Numbered from the stretch's first letter, positions 34,640 through 47,590 are shown. The stretch: 64,000 nt of DNA from Bagarius yarrelli (GCA_005784505.1 VCAZ01000045.1:483501-547500); one strand, 5' to 3'. The notes: a model not told the origin generated them from the sequence alone. Numbers and translations: made by a program.

Positions 34640-35245
34640 CTGTTTTTTTTTCGAGTATGCCTTAAAGCCATCATCTTTTGATTAAACTGCTTATTTGCTT
34701 TAACCAATTTTACGCGAGCAAGCAATCAGCCTTCGAGTGCTGTACATACTGTACCGCGAATTTAGCATAAAATTCTTTCCAAGCTTTGAACAGCTATGAA
34801 AACACAAAACATTATTAGAATATGGATCATCCTGCACAGGAGATCAGCTTTTCTGTGAATGTGCAGTGTATCCACTTTAATTACAGTGCAAATAGGGTCC
34901 GAAAGACGACCCATGGCTATTATTTATAGAAGCAAATGTGAATACACCATGGAGATTAAAAAAAAAAAAAAAAAAAAAAGAGACAAAGATCTGTGTGGTG
35001 AGGTGAAACATACAACATACGCTTAATTATTATACCCTGCAATCTATACAGATGAACTGGCCAATTAATTATGGAGATATGCTACTTTGTATTAATATCA
35101 GTAGTAATTCTATTTACCTGACAGCCTGGAGGATCTAATTATGATGAAAGACTTCTGATTAATAAGTGAATCATTACCATACAAACAACAGAAGAGTCGA
35201 GGTATGGCTTTACGACGTGTAAGAATGTCAGGAAAATGTCAAGAG
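34640..35245. other. Repeat-poor island, candidate conserved non-coding DNA
   Basis: Contains TTTACGCGAGCAAGCAATCA, CACTTTAATTACAGTGCAAA and GGCTATTATTTATAGAAGC, with an A20-like run at 34961-34979. No coding frame or repeat relatives. Conservation is inferred only. Confidence 0.35.
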
Positions 35246-35364
35246 CCTCCTGTAGCTTTTATAATAGTTGATGGTGGTGAGTTTACACCAAAAAAAAAAT
35301 CAAAATCAAAAGGTTTATTAAGGTTATCAAACAGCAAGGAATAAAGATACAAACAATATGTCTG

Positions 35365-35815
35365 TCATGGACACGCCAGGCTCTGTCACCATTCACCACT
35401 CACAATCACTTTATTGACTATGCACTTTATTGACTATGCACACCCTGATCTCATGCACAACCCTATTAATACCCGATTTACACCCAAACACATTGTCTGA
35501 TGTCCTATGAACAAGGACTCACTCCGGCGATCACTCACGTGAAACCCGAAGATTCCAAGTTCTCCTGCGTTTTCCCTCCAGGGTCCTACACTCATCTGTT
35601 CTCCTCGTTCCCTAAGCCTACCCTGTTTGCTTCTGAGGTCTACACCAAGCTGGGTAATCCCATCTATTTCAGCTACCGCTCTTCAATCCGGATAATATCC
35701 TCTGTTGTGTGTCTGGTTTTCTACTTTCCAAATAAGCTGGTCGGTTTGGTTCTAACTCTCCTGTGTCTCGAGTCTACTTTTCGTAACAATGTTATAAATT
35801 TAACTTTAATGTAAA
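35365..35815 (+). mobile_element. Possible LTR fragment
   Basis: Starts TGTCATGGACACGCCAGGC and contains a duplicated CACTTTATTGACTATGCA unit (35409-35444). The 104-codon frame here (35500-35814) has fairly even base use but no domain that I know. I judge it a retroelement remnant, but not firmly. Confidence 0.35.
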
Positions 35816-36337
35816 AAATTATTATTTTTGAACAGTTTTTTCACCATCCCATGAAGAAATCTAATATATTTCAATATATACGAATCACATATATAACATA
35901 CAAGTTAATGTTTGGATTTTACTGATATTAAACTATACATACTGTATATGTCTGATACTTGTACATATATACAACATATATTTTTAAATAATGCAAAAAT
36001 TGACGTTTTTATATATGTCACATCTATTATCCCGAATACACATGTATACAACACACATATTCCCATTGAATGTATGTTTATATATTGGTAAAGGATTTTT
36101 TTATCTTTGTATTTCTAAAAATATATATACATACATATATTTTAATTAAATATATTTTATAAAATCAGCTTGTTACCTGTACCCTTCATGCTGCACATTA
36201 ATACTTACTATCTAATAGCATAATAAAAGAGTTTGGTGGTGTGAAATTTTGCATTTTAAGACTTACTTAATTTTCCAAACACAGTAAATGATGTGTTAAA
36301 ACATTTTATATCATCTCAGTTAAGTGAGTATAAAGAG
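35816..36337. other. AT-rich stretch, nothing recognised
   Basis: Rich in ATATATAC words (35880-36140). No gene or transposon end recognised. Confidence 0.5.
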
Positions 36338-36555
36338 AAATGGTAGCTCAGTGGTTTAGGGTGTTGACTACTGATTGTGAGAACAGGAAGAACGTGGATT
36401 TAGTTCCCAGGACCACTAAGCTGCCCTTGCTGGGCCCCTAAGCAAGATGTTTAAAACTAACCTGCTCAGTTGGAAGAGAATAAAAAAACAGATAAATGTA
36501 AGTCGCTCTGGATAAGGACATTTGCCAAATACCAGAACTGAAAGGTAAATAAATA
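36338..36555 (+). mobile_element. tRNA-derived SINE (family A)
   Basis: Head GGTAGCTCAGTGGTTTAGGG, body GCTGGGCCCCTAAGCAAGA, tail GTCGCTCTGGATAAGGACAT. It has a small internal insertion near 36380. Confidence 0.75.
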
Positions 36556-36734
36556 CAAATTAAAGAACAAACCATGTAACCACTCCAGCTACAAAACTGC
36601 CATGTCTGAAAATAACAAATGAAGCATCGCATAAAAGAATCGTGTATTCACTGGTTCTCTTGATCTATGAGTCTGTCATTCTACAATGACATTGTTTTCT
36701 GTCCACAATACAGATTCAAGGTTGAAAACATACA

Positions 36735-36860
36735 GATTTTTTATTATCAGTAACCACTTTATCCTGGCCAGGGTTATACTGGCGCTAAAGACTATTTTGG
36801 GAACACTGGCTTGATGTGAGGTTACATCCTGGATGGGACCCCAGTCCTTCCACACCCAGC
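36735..36860. mobile_element. Short interspersed repeat fragment
   Basis: CACTTTATCCTGGCCAGGGT and ACATCCTGGATGGGACCCCA are core words of a common fish SINE-like repeat. The ends are missing. Confidence 0.5.
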
Positions 36861-36954
36861 CTTCACTATACTGTTTTTACATCTATAGGTATCAAGTGGA
36901 GAAAAACTATAGAGGGCTTTGAACCTATTGGAAAAATGTACTTTATTTCTTTAA

Positions 36955-37300
36955 GTTCAAATTCAAGATGAAGAAGCTTTATTGTCATTTCAACCATATA
37001 TATAGCAGATGCAGTACACAATGAAATGAAACAACGTTTCTCCAGGACCCCATGGTGCTACACAAAACAACACAGAATTACATAAAACAACGAAGAGCCA
37101 CATAACAGACGAACAAGACTAAAGAATAGATTAAGTCTTAGCAACATAAAGTGCATGTGTGCAACAACAATACAAACTGAAGCTAGAACCAAGTTAATAC
37201 TAATTGCTCGTAAGGTTTGGTGTTCAATTCCCAATGTGAAGAATAATGTAATACAGAGAGTAAATAGAGGGATGGATGAATGCTTCAAAAAGGTTTAAAA
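36955..37300 (-). mobile_element. LINE 3' end, minus orientation
   Basis: Starts with AAGAAGCTTTATTGTCATTTC, the reverse complement of a LINE poly(A)-signal tail, then GTACACAATGAAATGAAACAA. The 76-codon minus frame here has no domain. Confidence 0.5.
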
Positions 37301-37664
37301 TTAATAATCTTGTAATTTATGTCCTCAAGCATTTGTCCTCAGGCATTAATTATGGGGTCAAAGCTTTCTGTAAAACATAGAATCTTACATAGAAGCAAAA
37401 TACTCTATTGTTGGTATCCAAACTGGGAAGGAGATAAAAAAAAATGCTGTTGGGAATATAAAAAAAAGGCTTTAAGAGTTTAATTTGCATTTAAATGACT
37501 TTAACACAGTTAATTAATTAATTACTATGAAAGTCACTTTATTATTCCACATCAAAAGGGGGCTGAACATTTACCATTGGGGAAACAATTTTTTTCAATT
37601 TAAAATTTTCCTTTAGGGCAAATTAAACACAGGGACATAGGCTGTTTGATGGACTGCTTTATGG
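37301..37664. other. No gene recognised
   Basis: AT-rich DNA without assignable features. Confidence 0.4.
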
Positions 37665-38165
37665 ACATATATCTAAAAACACCTGGCCATCACATCTACT
37701 GTACATGTGCTATTAAAACATCCTATTTCAGATTTAGTCTCACTCTTATAATAACCTTCAAACCTCCCGAAAGGCCTTCCTATAGATTTTGCGGTGTGGC
37801 TTTGGGGATTTACTTATTTCGTCCCGATAATATTAGCTAGACTAGGGACTCACTTTGAATTACAGATGTCTGGGTGCAGTTTATGTTGTAGTTTATCTTA
37901 TAGGGGTTCGTTGAGGGTAAATCAGAGTCAGGGCAGAGTCAGAGTTGTTTCACAGCAACTGCAACACATGTTGTCTTCATGGAGCTTTGGGACTTTGTGC
38001 ACAGGGGCATTGTCATGCTGGCTCAAAATTCAAGCCTTTTAGTTTAACTTTGTGGCAACAGTTTAGGAAAGACACACTTAGGTCAGGGAAGACAAACCTG
38101 TGGCTTTATAGTGTATTTTTGGACAGTTTATTTGATACAATGCATACAATAATAGTAAAGCTTGT
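37665..38165 (-). pseudogene. Tc1/mariner transposase remnant
   Basis: Reverse-oriented blocks ACACCTGGCCATCACATCTA (near the terminal repeat), TTCAGATTTAGTCTCACTCT and GTGCACAGGGGCATTGTCAT parallel the element at 46538-48105. The plus frames over it (37794-38202) are shadows. Confidence 0.65.
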
Positions 38166-38649
38166 AAAGCTTGTTATGCAAAGGGGTGTTAGTATAAAGT
38201 AGGGTAGGGTAAAATTGTTGCTCCAGTGCTCTTTTTGTTTTTTAAGAGTTGTGATTTATAACAGGAAACACATGTGTAGGATAACATATCAACAATGCAG
38301 CATAGAGATACAGTTCCTGCAATATATGCCAATTTTTAAGCATTTTTTTTCCAACCAAAAATGCAAAAATATATACCAGTAACTTTAAAAAAAGATATGA
38401 ATTTCCTGTATGTAAAAGTGTTTTGTTTAAAATAAATTATTTATAATGCAAAAATTAAATAAATTGAACCTTACAATAAAAAAACGAGTCTGAAAAATTA
38501 ATTGAAACAAAACAGTTGGTTTCATATGACATTTTTGCAGCATTTTTCTATTGTCAATTTGTGTTGTTTTCCCAATTTTCTTCTCCCAATTGCTCATGTC
38601 TACAGTATAAAAACTGTCTGACTTGCAGGGTACGTTGCCTTTCCAGGCC
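38166..38649. other. No gene recognised
   Basis: AT-rich sequence without a supported feature. Confidence 0.4.
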
Positions 38650-38990
38650 ACCGGAGAAAAAGTAAAGAGTCTTTCTGTGTCATTGTTCTAGTCCATGTGC
38701 TCAGTGTTTGTTTATGTCATGTCACGTGATTAGCCTGTCCATGTGTCTTGTCTCCAATGGTTTATTTTGGTCATGTGTTCAGGTGTCTCTCTTTATGTTG
38801 ATTGTTTCCTTCATTAGGTTACCTGTTTTAGTCAGCGGCTATGTCATATTATGCTTCAAAGTCAAGTTCATAGTAATGCAGTTACGTCAGGTCTGGTTGA
38901 GGTAAATTAGTTTAGATTAGTCTTTTGTTATTTTGTTAATAAAAAAACCTGCATTTGGATCCAAACCCAACCCTACGACTTGTGACATAC
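38650..38990 (+). mobile_element. LTR-like copy, same family as 14481-14955
   Basis: TCATGTCACGTGATTAGCCT, GTGTTCAGGTGTCTCT and the end AATAAAAAAACCTGCATTTG...CGACTTGTGACA match the family in order. The body is shortened. Confidence 0.55.
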
Positions 38991-39261
38991 AGTTTGTGAT
39001 GAATTCCAAACGCCCATTAGATTTGCTTTTACTAACATCCCTACAAACTACAGTATATAAGGCAAATGTCTATAGCAATGAAAATTAATAATGCTTAGCA
39101 GTGTAATTACAAATTATAGAAATAATATGTAGGTGAAAATTAGCTACAGTTAAGATTGCTATTAAAATTCGACGAGAAAATGGAAAGAAATAATATATCC
39201 ACTGTTCCCAGATCAGAGACTACCTGGCATGGACCCATTTTATTCAAAGCAGTGTCTTATC

Positions 39262-39420
39262 ACAGAGACGAGATGAGAAGAGATGAGATGAAAGGTTCCT
39301 TTATTAATCCCCTGTAGGAGAAATTCAAGTAGACATGGCAGTGCAAGTCAGAGAAGTAAGATCAAAGAAAAACTAGACTACTAAAATAAGGTAAAAGAAA
39401 GGAATAGCATACGATGAATG
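39262..39420 (-). mobile_element. LINE 3' tail, minus orientation
   Basis: GAGATGAGATGAAAGGTTCC followed by TTTATTAATCCCCTGTAGG is the reverse complement of a common fish LINE 3' end with GATGA-type tail repeats. Confidence 0.5.
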
Positions 39421-39561
39421 ACAAAAAAAAAAAAAAATAGAAACGATAACATTAAACACTTTATTTGCCTTTTTCTCATATGCTTGTTAAAGATTTCAAA
39501 TTTAAATGACTGCTTCTAGCGTAATAACAATTCGTTGTTACATAACTAAAGTAATTTAATT

Positions 39562-39915
39562 AATTTATTCATCTTCTATACCCGCTTATTCCCTAATTCG
39601 GGGTCACAGGGATCTGCTGGAGTTTATCCCAGCCGTCTCTGAAAGGGCAAAAGGCAGGAGGGGTAACACCCTGGAAAGGTCACCAGTTCATCACAGGGCC
39701 ACAAACACTCACACTTACTCCTATGGGCAATTTAGAATCACCAATCAATCTCACATACATGTTTTTGGACTGTGGAAGGAAACCGGAGTTTTCTTCCCAC
39801 ACAAGCACAGGGAGAACATGCAAACTCCACACAGAAAAACCCCTGCTCAATAATCGAACCCAGGCCTTCTTGCTGTGAGGCAACAATGCTAACCACTAAG
39901 CCACCGTGCTGCATG
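39562..39915 (-). mobile_element. tRNA-derived SINE (family B), longest copy
   Basis: Tail TTATTCATCTTCTATACCCG, conserved core TTTAGAATCACCAATCAATC and ACATGTTTTTGGACTGTGG, then CACAGGGAGAACATGCAAAC, ending in the tRNA-like head AATGCTAACCACTAAGCCAC. The overlapping minus frames (39680-39968) are its translations. Confidence 0.75.
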
Positions 39916-39959
39916 TAATTAATTGTTTTTTTTAAAAATAAGTGTGTGTAAAATATTCT

Positions 39960-41949
39960 TGGCGACATTTATGTACACACTAAAAAAATGATATTTTTTC
40001 CTGATACTCGATTATGATGATATCGTTACCTGTACTTTTTTGGGATGTGGGATTATTTGTATGCCTCTTTTGCCATTTTCTCTCGTCTTGCCAGGGTTTG
40101 CTGCAGGGTCGGTTGCCGAGTGCTAACGTTACTGCTAACGGCAAATTCTCTGTTCTCTGTTTTAATTTTAGATATTTTATCTATTTACTTGTATTATAAG
40201 TACTCATTTTTGTACTTCTGGTCATTTTGCAGAACCAAGTCTGACATTCTGTCGCTGCTGCCTTTGTTCTGTCTTTGTCTTTGTTAATGATGTCACAAGA
40301 GGCATCGGCCTTCAGTGTTTTTACAAGTAAAAGTACATGAGCTCAGTATCAGGCCTGATCCTGTTTTGTCCAGCATAATGTAGAATCCAACCAATCAGGG
40401 TGGCTCATAAAATCCAAACAGCAAGTCATTGGTTTGTTGGCATGATGCCTGAGGCTGACTTTCTTTTCAGGCTGACACAGTTACAAAATTTGGATTTAAT
40501 ACAACAATCTGTTTAAAGTGTAATTATTTTAGTGTATTTGTGTTTGTATTTCTATTTATAGGTGTTTATTTTGGTCGTCAGAAGAGAAAATCCCACTTTG
40601 GCACTATAACGTGATATTTATTAGAACACATCGGCTGGTAAGTGCAAGTTTCTTCTTTAATATATGAACAGCTCGGATTCCCTTCCAACCTGGACAGGTG
40701 TCAATTTTCGGGTCTGTGTAGGTTAATTTCTCTTTGTAAGGGGTCTGTCCTTGATGTTCCTTCATGTGACTCTTGTCTTGGCTTCATCTTCTGAAGAATG
40801 CTGTAGGGCCTCATTACAGAAAATGGTCCATCTGTCCGTTTCTCCAGGCTCAGCCAAGATCCCTTTAGCGATGCTGACAAAGTCTTAGATTATGCTGCCA
40901 ATAAAAGTTGTTTAGAGTAAGTTAGTCACTTTTTTTAATAGCAAGGTGCGTAGTGTGGTGGGGTCAGCAGCTTTTCTGCTGAGTGATGATTCATTTCAGG
41001 GCCTCCTCCCAAGGTACTGGCTGGCTAAATGAAGTAAGGAGCATCTGCTATCATTTTGACCATGGGAGAATGTTAATGTAAATCAGCATGAAAGTCCAAA
41101 TCATGCCAGAATTTATGATTTATTTGGATGTTATACAAAGTTTATGTAAAAAAAAGCATATTTTCAACACCCAATTCAATAAATTACTGGAAGAACATGA
41201 AAAAAAATTTACCCAATTTGTAATCTGTAAATGTGGCCTGTTTAAACAAATATTGAAATTACAATGGCTGTTGCAACAAACCCAACACATTCTGTGCAAC
41301 ATTTCCACTAATGTCCCCAATCAGTAAAAACATCACATCTAAAGGCACTCCTGCACATAACCGTTGATATTAACTGATATCTAATACAGCATACATTCAC
41401 AATTATTTGGTTAAAATCAAAAACACACCGAGGCGTCATTTTTGTCTAGCGAAATTTTCTTTTTTAAATTCTTTTTTAAAAGGCAGATTTTTTGCATTAT
41501 TTCCCCCCAAAAATTGATATATGTCACATGATCACATAAGTCACATAATCCACTCAAAACTAATAAAACGGTGGGCTGTGTTTGTCTACTGTTTTACCCT
41601 GCTTGGCAATTTTATAGTCTAAGAGTCCAAGTGACAGAAAACCTGTGAAAAAAAAAAAAAAAACATTAATTGTGAAAAACTTAAAAAAAAAAAAAATTTA
41701 ATTGGTGAGGGAAACTCTAAGAAATTACAAGAGGCTCTGCATCTAATTGTCCACAAAACTACAACACACCAAATCTGGAAGCACTGCGACCCTTATCCTG
41801 TTGCCAAAATGTAATTAAAAAAAAACACCGCCGTATTCTTCCAAATTTGGCAAAAGGAATGTTTTGATATAACATCGGGTTGCAGCACAGAGTTATTATT
41901 CACTAAAAAAGAAGCTGAGACAGTCCATGAGACACCTATGACATCAAAC
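39960..41949. other. No gene recognised
   Basis: AT-rich DNA. Frames at 40014-40287 and 41088-41327 have counterparts on the other strand or no domain. I see no splice-linked exon. Confidence 0.45.
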
Positions 41950-42450
41950 CTTACTGCGGCAATAAATCACAAGAAGATTGATAACATGCCGCACATTGAG
42001 TCAAAACAAGATTTTTGCTCTTGCCCCTGTCGGCTATTTCATTTCCATCACCCCATGTGATTAACTCTGTATTTTGTATGTAGCGAATTCTGACAAGTCT
42101 CATCCATTGTGTTTCTTTAGCTACATTTACCTAGCCAGTCTTTCTCTCATGGATATTCAAAGAGCTCCTTCTGTGGAGGAATTCCTGTAAAAGGTCTCAG
42201 GGCACTTTTGTTCGGTCAATAAATCGTTGTCGGAGCTCTCATCTGTCCGATGTTTTCATTATCAATTACTAGACTGCCTTTGCTTTCTTGCTGCACGCCA
42301 CAAACGCACAAACAGATTAAGGTGCCAGATGAGCCGGTGAAGAGTTTGGAGCAAGGCTATGCACATGGCTGAAGTAAACGGCTCAATTTCAAGATGCAAA
42401 TATAAAACATTGACAATTTACCCAACGGGATTAAATCAATTATAAAATCT
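41950..42450. other. Repeat-poor island, candidate conserved non-coding DNA
   Basis: Balanced base composition with CATTTCCATCACCCCATGTG, TTTCATTATCAATTACTAGA and AACAGATTAAGGTGCCAGAT. No repeats or frames. Conservation is inferred only. Confidence 0.4.
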
Positions 42451-42884
42451 GGGGTTGGTAAGAGTATGTGGTTGTCAGTTTGCCTAAAAATCTGTTGTCA
42501 AGTTTATTTAAAGTTTCATGTTACATCATCAGCTAAAAAAAACTTAATTAAATCTTTGGTGTAGAAGATTTTGTCCTTATGGTGAAATGTCCCAGCTTTA
42601 ATTTTTATTGAAATTATCCATCTGTTTAATTAATGGGCTAAAAGCTTTTCCATCTTGGTGAACGCAGATACTTTGTCTACCAAACACACATAAAAATAGA
42701 AATACCGGGTATCTACACACTGACCTGTGCATCTAATTGGATATCCTGCTTTACTGGACCAAGACAACATTTTTCTAATTTTAGTAAGGCAATACAAAAG
42801 ATATTTACACAAAATAAAGGCAAAAAAATACCAGACTCCAGCAAAGCTGAGGCGAATAACATATTTTATATAACTTAAAAAAGT

Positions 42885-43310
42885 GCATTCTTATAGTATG
42901 TACAGGGCGTAAGACTGAAATTCGGACCTACTACATCTGCCATTTTGATATTGACATGTGACAAATGACATCACAGCAGCGGGAATTTACATTCGGATAA
43001 TGGTTAATTGATGTTGAAAGATGCTAAACAAGTGCAATTTAACTAAAAGGAACAAAATATATATTTTTTGTTAGCATTTAGAGCTATTTAAAAAGTGCCG
43101 TTTCTGCGCTTTCCACCACTTCCGGTTATGACATGTCGTCCTCTTGTTGCCCCATGAAATAGTGTCCATTGTATGCATACTTAAAAATTTTGCCAATCTT
43201 GGAGCTTTTTGCGTACTGTAATTTACATACTAAGGATTCGGACATACTACTTGTCTCGCATACTTTATAGTAAAGAAGTATGCGATTTAGGGCGGAGCCA
43301 CTGACTTCCT
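42885..43310. mobile_element. MITE-like repeat with inverted ends
   Basis: The left part TTCTTATAGTATGTACAGGG and AATTCGGACCTACTACATC is mirrored by the right part GGATTCGGACATACTACTTG and CATACTTTATAGTAAAGAA. A typical small fish DNA transposon without code; superfamily not assigned. Confidence 0.55.
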
Positions 43311-45116
43311 TTATTTTCTGCTTTGTTTATACACTTTTTTATGTACCTTTAAAAACCTTTTTAAGTTCTAAAAATGTATAGAATAACTTTTGTGTCAGTG
43401 TGTTATTCTAAATACACAGGTTTCTAAACTAACTAGATTTACATAAAGATTACATTTCTTGTCTGAAACAATCTACAAATAAATAAGTCTCAATTTCCTA
43501 TAATAAATAGTTTTACTTTAAATCACTAAAAAGTGTCTTGTATAGATAGATCTTTTTGTCTGTTCCACTCTAAATCTGGAGGATCCTGAGCTATTCCTGG
43601 AGGTCCATTTTTACAGCGAAAGTTTCAAATAAAAGACGTGGAGTTTTTCCTTGTTTGTCCTGCTCTAACACCCAGTATAACAAAGGAAGGTTTGTATGAA
43701 TATGTATGATTTAAAAGGCTGTGTGTTCAATCAGAATAAACACTAAACACCGCAACACTTTGGCTTTCCAGAAATCTCTGGAAGAATCTAGAAACATTGA
43801 GCGCTATTCTTCTATTTATGTTATGTAATAAACTTTTGGGGCAATTAATCTGTAACACAAAAAAAAAATCAGGCCTCTTCTTTCTCTTCTTACTACTTTT
43901 GACTGTTTTATGAGTTTTGTTAAAGATTAAACACTATAAAGTTTATGTTCTATTTGCCCTTGGTTTTAATAAGCGTAACTGCTTTTTTATCAGTCCTGTT
44001 TGAAAAAACTGCATCTAATTCGCTTACTAATTTCTTTTTATTCTTTTTTAAATTCAGCATAATGCTTGATTTTATACCCGTATCATTTTTTGGAAGGACC
44101 ATTCGGTGGTTGTTACAGGATGCAGGTCGATAAAGCAAGGACGTCACCATTGACAAGGTCATGATTGAAAAGGAAAGTGTCACCTGATCTTTTTAAAAGA
44201 AGATTGCTGGAGTGGAGATAAAGCCTTGTTCAACTCTAGTGGGAAAAGGCCTTTATTCCTGATCAATCTTGCAAACTCGCTAATGGTGTATCAGTCCTGA
44301 TTATACTATCATGGGATTGGTGGAAAGGATTTAAGCATGCAGTGGTAAATGAACCACTGGGCCCTCAGGTGGATCTACAGTGAGCGTATAATGATCATGT
44401 CAGTGTCTTGACAATAATGAGCAGTTTCCCAGAACTGTGTCGATAACAGCAGCTGCAGGACAATGTTCCTTAACCTGACGTCCGACTGTGATCAAATGAA
44501 CAGGAAAATCTTTTAATGGAAGCAGAATTTCATCCTTTCTTCTATCGATACTATCAGAGACACTGATACCAGGTCAGAGTCAATACTATAACAAATGGGG
44601 ATTAAAGATGCATTATGTGCAATTTCACGGACGGCTTCTTCTCACCCTCTGGCTGTAAGTTTCTCAAATAGTGTTGACAGGATCATATCACAGCATTAGG
44701 TCATTTCACACTCAAACCTTTGTTTTTCCTATGGGTTATATATATATTTGGATTTTATCAAGTTTGAGATTGTTGAATATTTAAAGCAGTGGTTGTTTTG
44801 TAATTAATTGACATCGAAGTGGTAATTTACCACTAAAAATGATTTTAGTCCAGGCTTAATTGGGATCCGTGAAAGCATTGGACTGGCCAGTTATGCTAGA
44901 CTAGTCTAGATCATACAGTATATGTTTCAGTGGTGGAGACTTCACTAATCCACCTCTTAATACCACCACTATCATGTCACCATCAATACTATACAACACT
45001 GAAATATAACACGGCTTGGCATTACAAAGAAAGAGGAAGACATTTTGTGTATTGAGGATGAAAAACATTTTTATTAAAGCAAAAAACCCAGTTAAGGCAA
45101 CTCCAAACCTCTACAC
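43311..45116. other. No gene recognised
   Basis: Overlapping opposite frames at 43945-44183 show no domain. The rest is AT-rich without recognised repeats. Confidence 0.45.
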
Positions 45117-45850
45117 TACAAGCGCAACTGTACCACATACATCTGGAGCAGTTCAGAATTAATATTTATGTAATAACATAACACAAACAAAAAAATTTCA
45201 ATAAAATACATCATACTTTCAAAGGCTGTAAGCCAGCGTTAGCGCTCGCAGACACTGGTCTGAAAGTGACAAACAAACTCATTACCGGCCTAAGACAAGC
45301 TGGTTAGCTTCGGGGTTAGCCGATCTCTCCTCGCGATGTCTCGCTTTTCTGGAAAAGTCTGCTTTTCCAAGTCTAGTTCAACTGTATTAATGTGTGCAGA
45401 TCGCTACAGATGCGGTTTGCTCGTCAAAATGGCTGTAACAGTTTTACTCTGACCAAACAATCAGAGGAAGAAAAAATGCTGACGTTATTACAAATACTGG
45501 AGGTGAAATTAAAATCTGATTTTTAAAAAAACAGTCCCATTGCTAATATAGTTTAAGTTCCATGGGCAGCACTACTAATTCTGAAGGCCCTAGACAGATT
45601 AGATTAACATGGCAGCACATAGAAACTGAAATCTGATTGGTGAACATCCACATACACATACTGGAAGCAGTGCAGCAAAAGAAACACTACGAAATGAAAA
45701 GACTGTTAGGAATAAATTAATACAATTTCATGGAACAAATATTAGAATTAAGGTTGTAAATGTGGGTCAGTGCTTCAGATAGTGTTTAGGCCAGCAGAGA
45801 AGATCTTGCTGGGCCTGAACGACCACCACTGGTTATACCAGTTTAAAACT
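45117..45850 (+). repeat. Unclassified interspersed repeat, copy 3
   Basis: Direct match by eye to 12365-13080 over most of its length, from GCAACTGTACCACATACATC to AGAGAAGATCTTGCTGGGCC and ACCACCACTGGTTATA. Confidence 0.65.
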
Positions 45851-45937
45851 GTTTAAAACACCTTAAAAACTGTCATTTTGACATTATATCAATGCACTAT
45901 TTAAATGCATCAAAAATTCTGGAAATTAGTGTTACAG

Positions 45938-46115
45938 TGAATGTGGTGGTTAAGGTGTTGTACTGCTGATTGCTCATGGGGTGAATTCCGAGCACCACCA
46001 TGCTGCGCCGCTGAGCAGAGCTCTTAACCCTTTAACTGCTCAGTTGGATACAAAATTAGATAAATGAACGTCGTTTTGGATAATGGTGTGTGCCATATGC
46101 CAGGAATGTAAATGT
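45938..46115 (+). mobile_element. tRNA-derived SINE (family A)
   Basis: ATGTGGTGGTTAAGGTGTTG head, GTGAATTCCGAGCACCACCA box B region, TTTTGGATAATGGTGTGTGCC tail. Diverged. Confidence 0.7.
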
Positions 46116-46801
46116 TTGCAGGATTCTTTACAACGGCAGGAAGAGAATACAGGTCTGAATTTCAGTCTGGACTTGACAATAAAAAGGAAAAGTATGACTC
46201 ATGGGGAAAAAAGCAATAACACGTCGGCAGATCCACACAGCAATTATTTACAGATACTTTATTTCTCCAATCTTTTACCAATTAAAACTGTGCAATGGAA
46301 CAATAAAAATGTAGCAGTTGTGTATTAGGAAGCATATACACTAAAGAGACAAAAAATATTGGACACTTTATGAGCTTTGTCTAACAAAACTTTATTCAAC
46401 TGGAACTGTAATAGACATAAAATTGTAAATATGTAAATTTTCCATATCATGTGATCATTATAAAGTGTTATGGGTTTACATGGGAATGCAATCAACAGTC
46501 ACCTGTTTAATGATAAATGCAACAGCAGATAAACATCATACTGGCAAACGTTTGTGGACACCAGACCATCAGATTCATATGTGGGTTATCTCCAAGATAT
46601 TGCTATAGCACACAGTTATCTAAAATGTATTTGTACGTTTTAGCATTACATTATTCCTTTCCTGAAACAAAGATACTCAAACACTCCTTCAGCATGACAA
46701 TACCCCTGTGCACAAAGCCCCTGAGTTCCATCAAGCTGTGTTGGGCAGTAGCGTCGCTACTAGTTTGACTACATTTCTCAGTAGTCTGGTGGTGGTAGAC
46801 A

Positions 46802-47590
46802 TCAAATATGAGCCGCCCCTATGATAAGCTTGTTCCTAATCCCGTCCAACCTCGTCACTCCCAAAGAAAACCTCAACATCTTCAGCTCTGCTACTTCCAG
46901 CTCTGCCACCTGTCTCTTCCTCAGCGCCACTGTCCCTAAACCATACATCATAGCTGCTCTCACCACTGTCCCTAAACCATACATCATAGCTGGTCTCACC
47001 ACTGTCTCTAAACCATACATCATAGCTGCTCTCACCACTGTCTCTAAACCATACATCATAGCTGCTCTCACCACTGTCTCTAAACCATACATCATAGCTG
47101 GTCTCACCACTGTCTCTAAACCATACATCATAGCTGGTCTCACCACTGTCTCTAAACCATACATCATAGCTGGTCTCACCACTGTCTCTAAACCATACAT
47201 CATAGCTGCTCTCACCACTGTCTTGTACACCTTCCCCTTGATTCTAGCTAATATTCTCCTCTCTCACATCATTTCTGACATGTTTCTCCACCTATTCCAA
47301 CCTGCCTGTACTCGCTTCTTTATCTCTTTTACACACTCTCCATTGCTCTGGACTGTCGACCCAGAGTACTTAAATTCCTGTACCTTCTTCACCTCTTCAC
47401 CCTGTAATCTCACTGTTCCACTTCCCTTCCTTTTATTCATATACATACACTCTGTCTTGCTACAACTGACTTTCATACCTCTCCTCTTCAGAGCAAACCT
47501 CCACCTCTCCAGGTTTTCTTCCACCTGCTCACTACAGATCACAATGTTATCTGCAAACATCATTGTCCAAGGAGACAAAATCTGTAATGT
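46802..47590 (-). pseudogene. RTE-type LINE reverse transcriptase fragment
   Basis: Minus frame with SPWTMMFADNIVICSE, EENLERWRFALKRRGMKVS, LQGEEVKKVQEFKYSGST, the amplified YGLETVVRPAMM region and ELEVAELKMLRFSLGVTRLD, the familiar C-terminal part of fish RTE-clade LINEs. One in-frame TGA near 47260 interrupts it; otherwise the frame stays open. The polymerase box reads FADN where active copies have FADD, so it cannot be active. It lies inside the hAT insertion. The long plus frame (46821-47627) is the shadow of this open region. Confidence 0.85.
46929..47216. repeat. 36-bp minisatellite, eight copies, in frame
   Basis: Exactly eight units of 36 bp (ACTGTCTCTAAACCATACAT plus CATAGCTGCTCTCACC on the plus strand). 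They differ at only a few sites: CCC/CTC early in the unit and GCT/GGT later. On the minus strand each unit is 12 codons (VVRPAMMYGLET) of the LINE reverse transcriptase. Confidence 0.95.

Noticed and set aside
35500..35814. 104-codon plus-strand frame as a host exon
   Set aside because: No splice acceptor or donor pair, no known domain, and it starts within an LTR-like block.
46929..47216. CRISPR-like array
   Set aside because: Units are contiguous with no unique spacers, and the DNA is from a eukaryote. It is a minisatellite.
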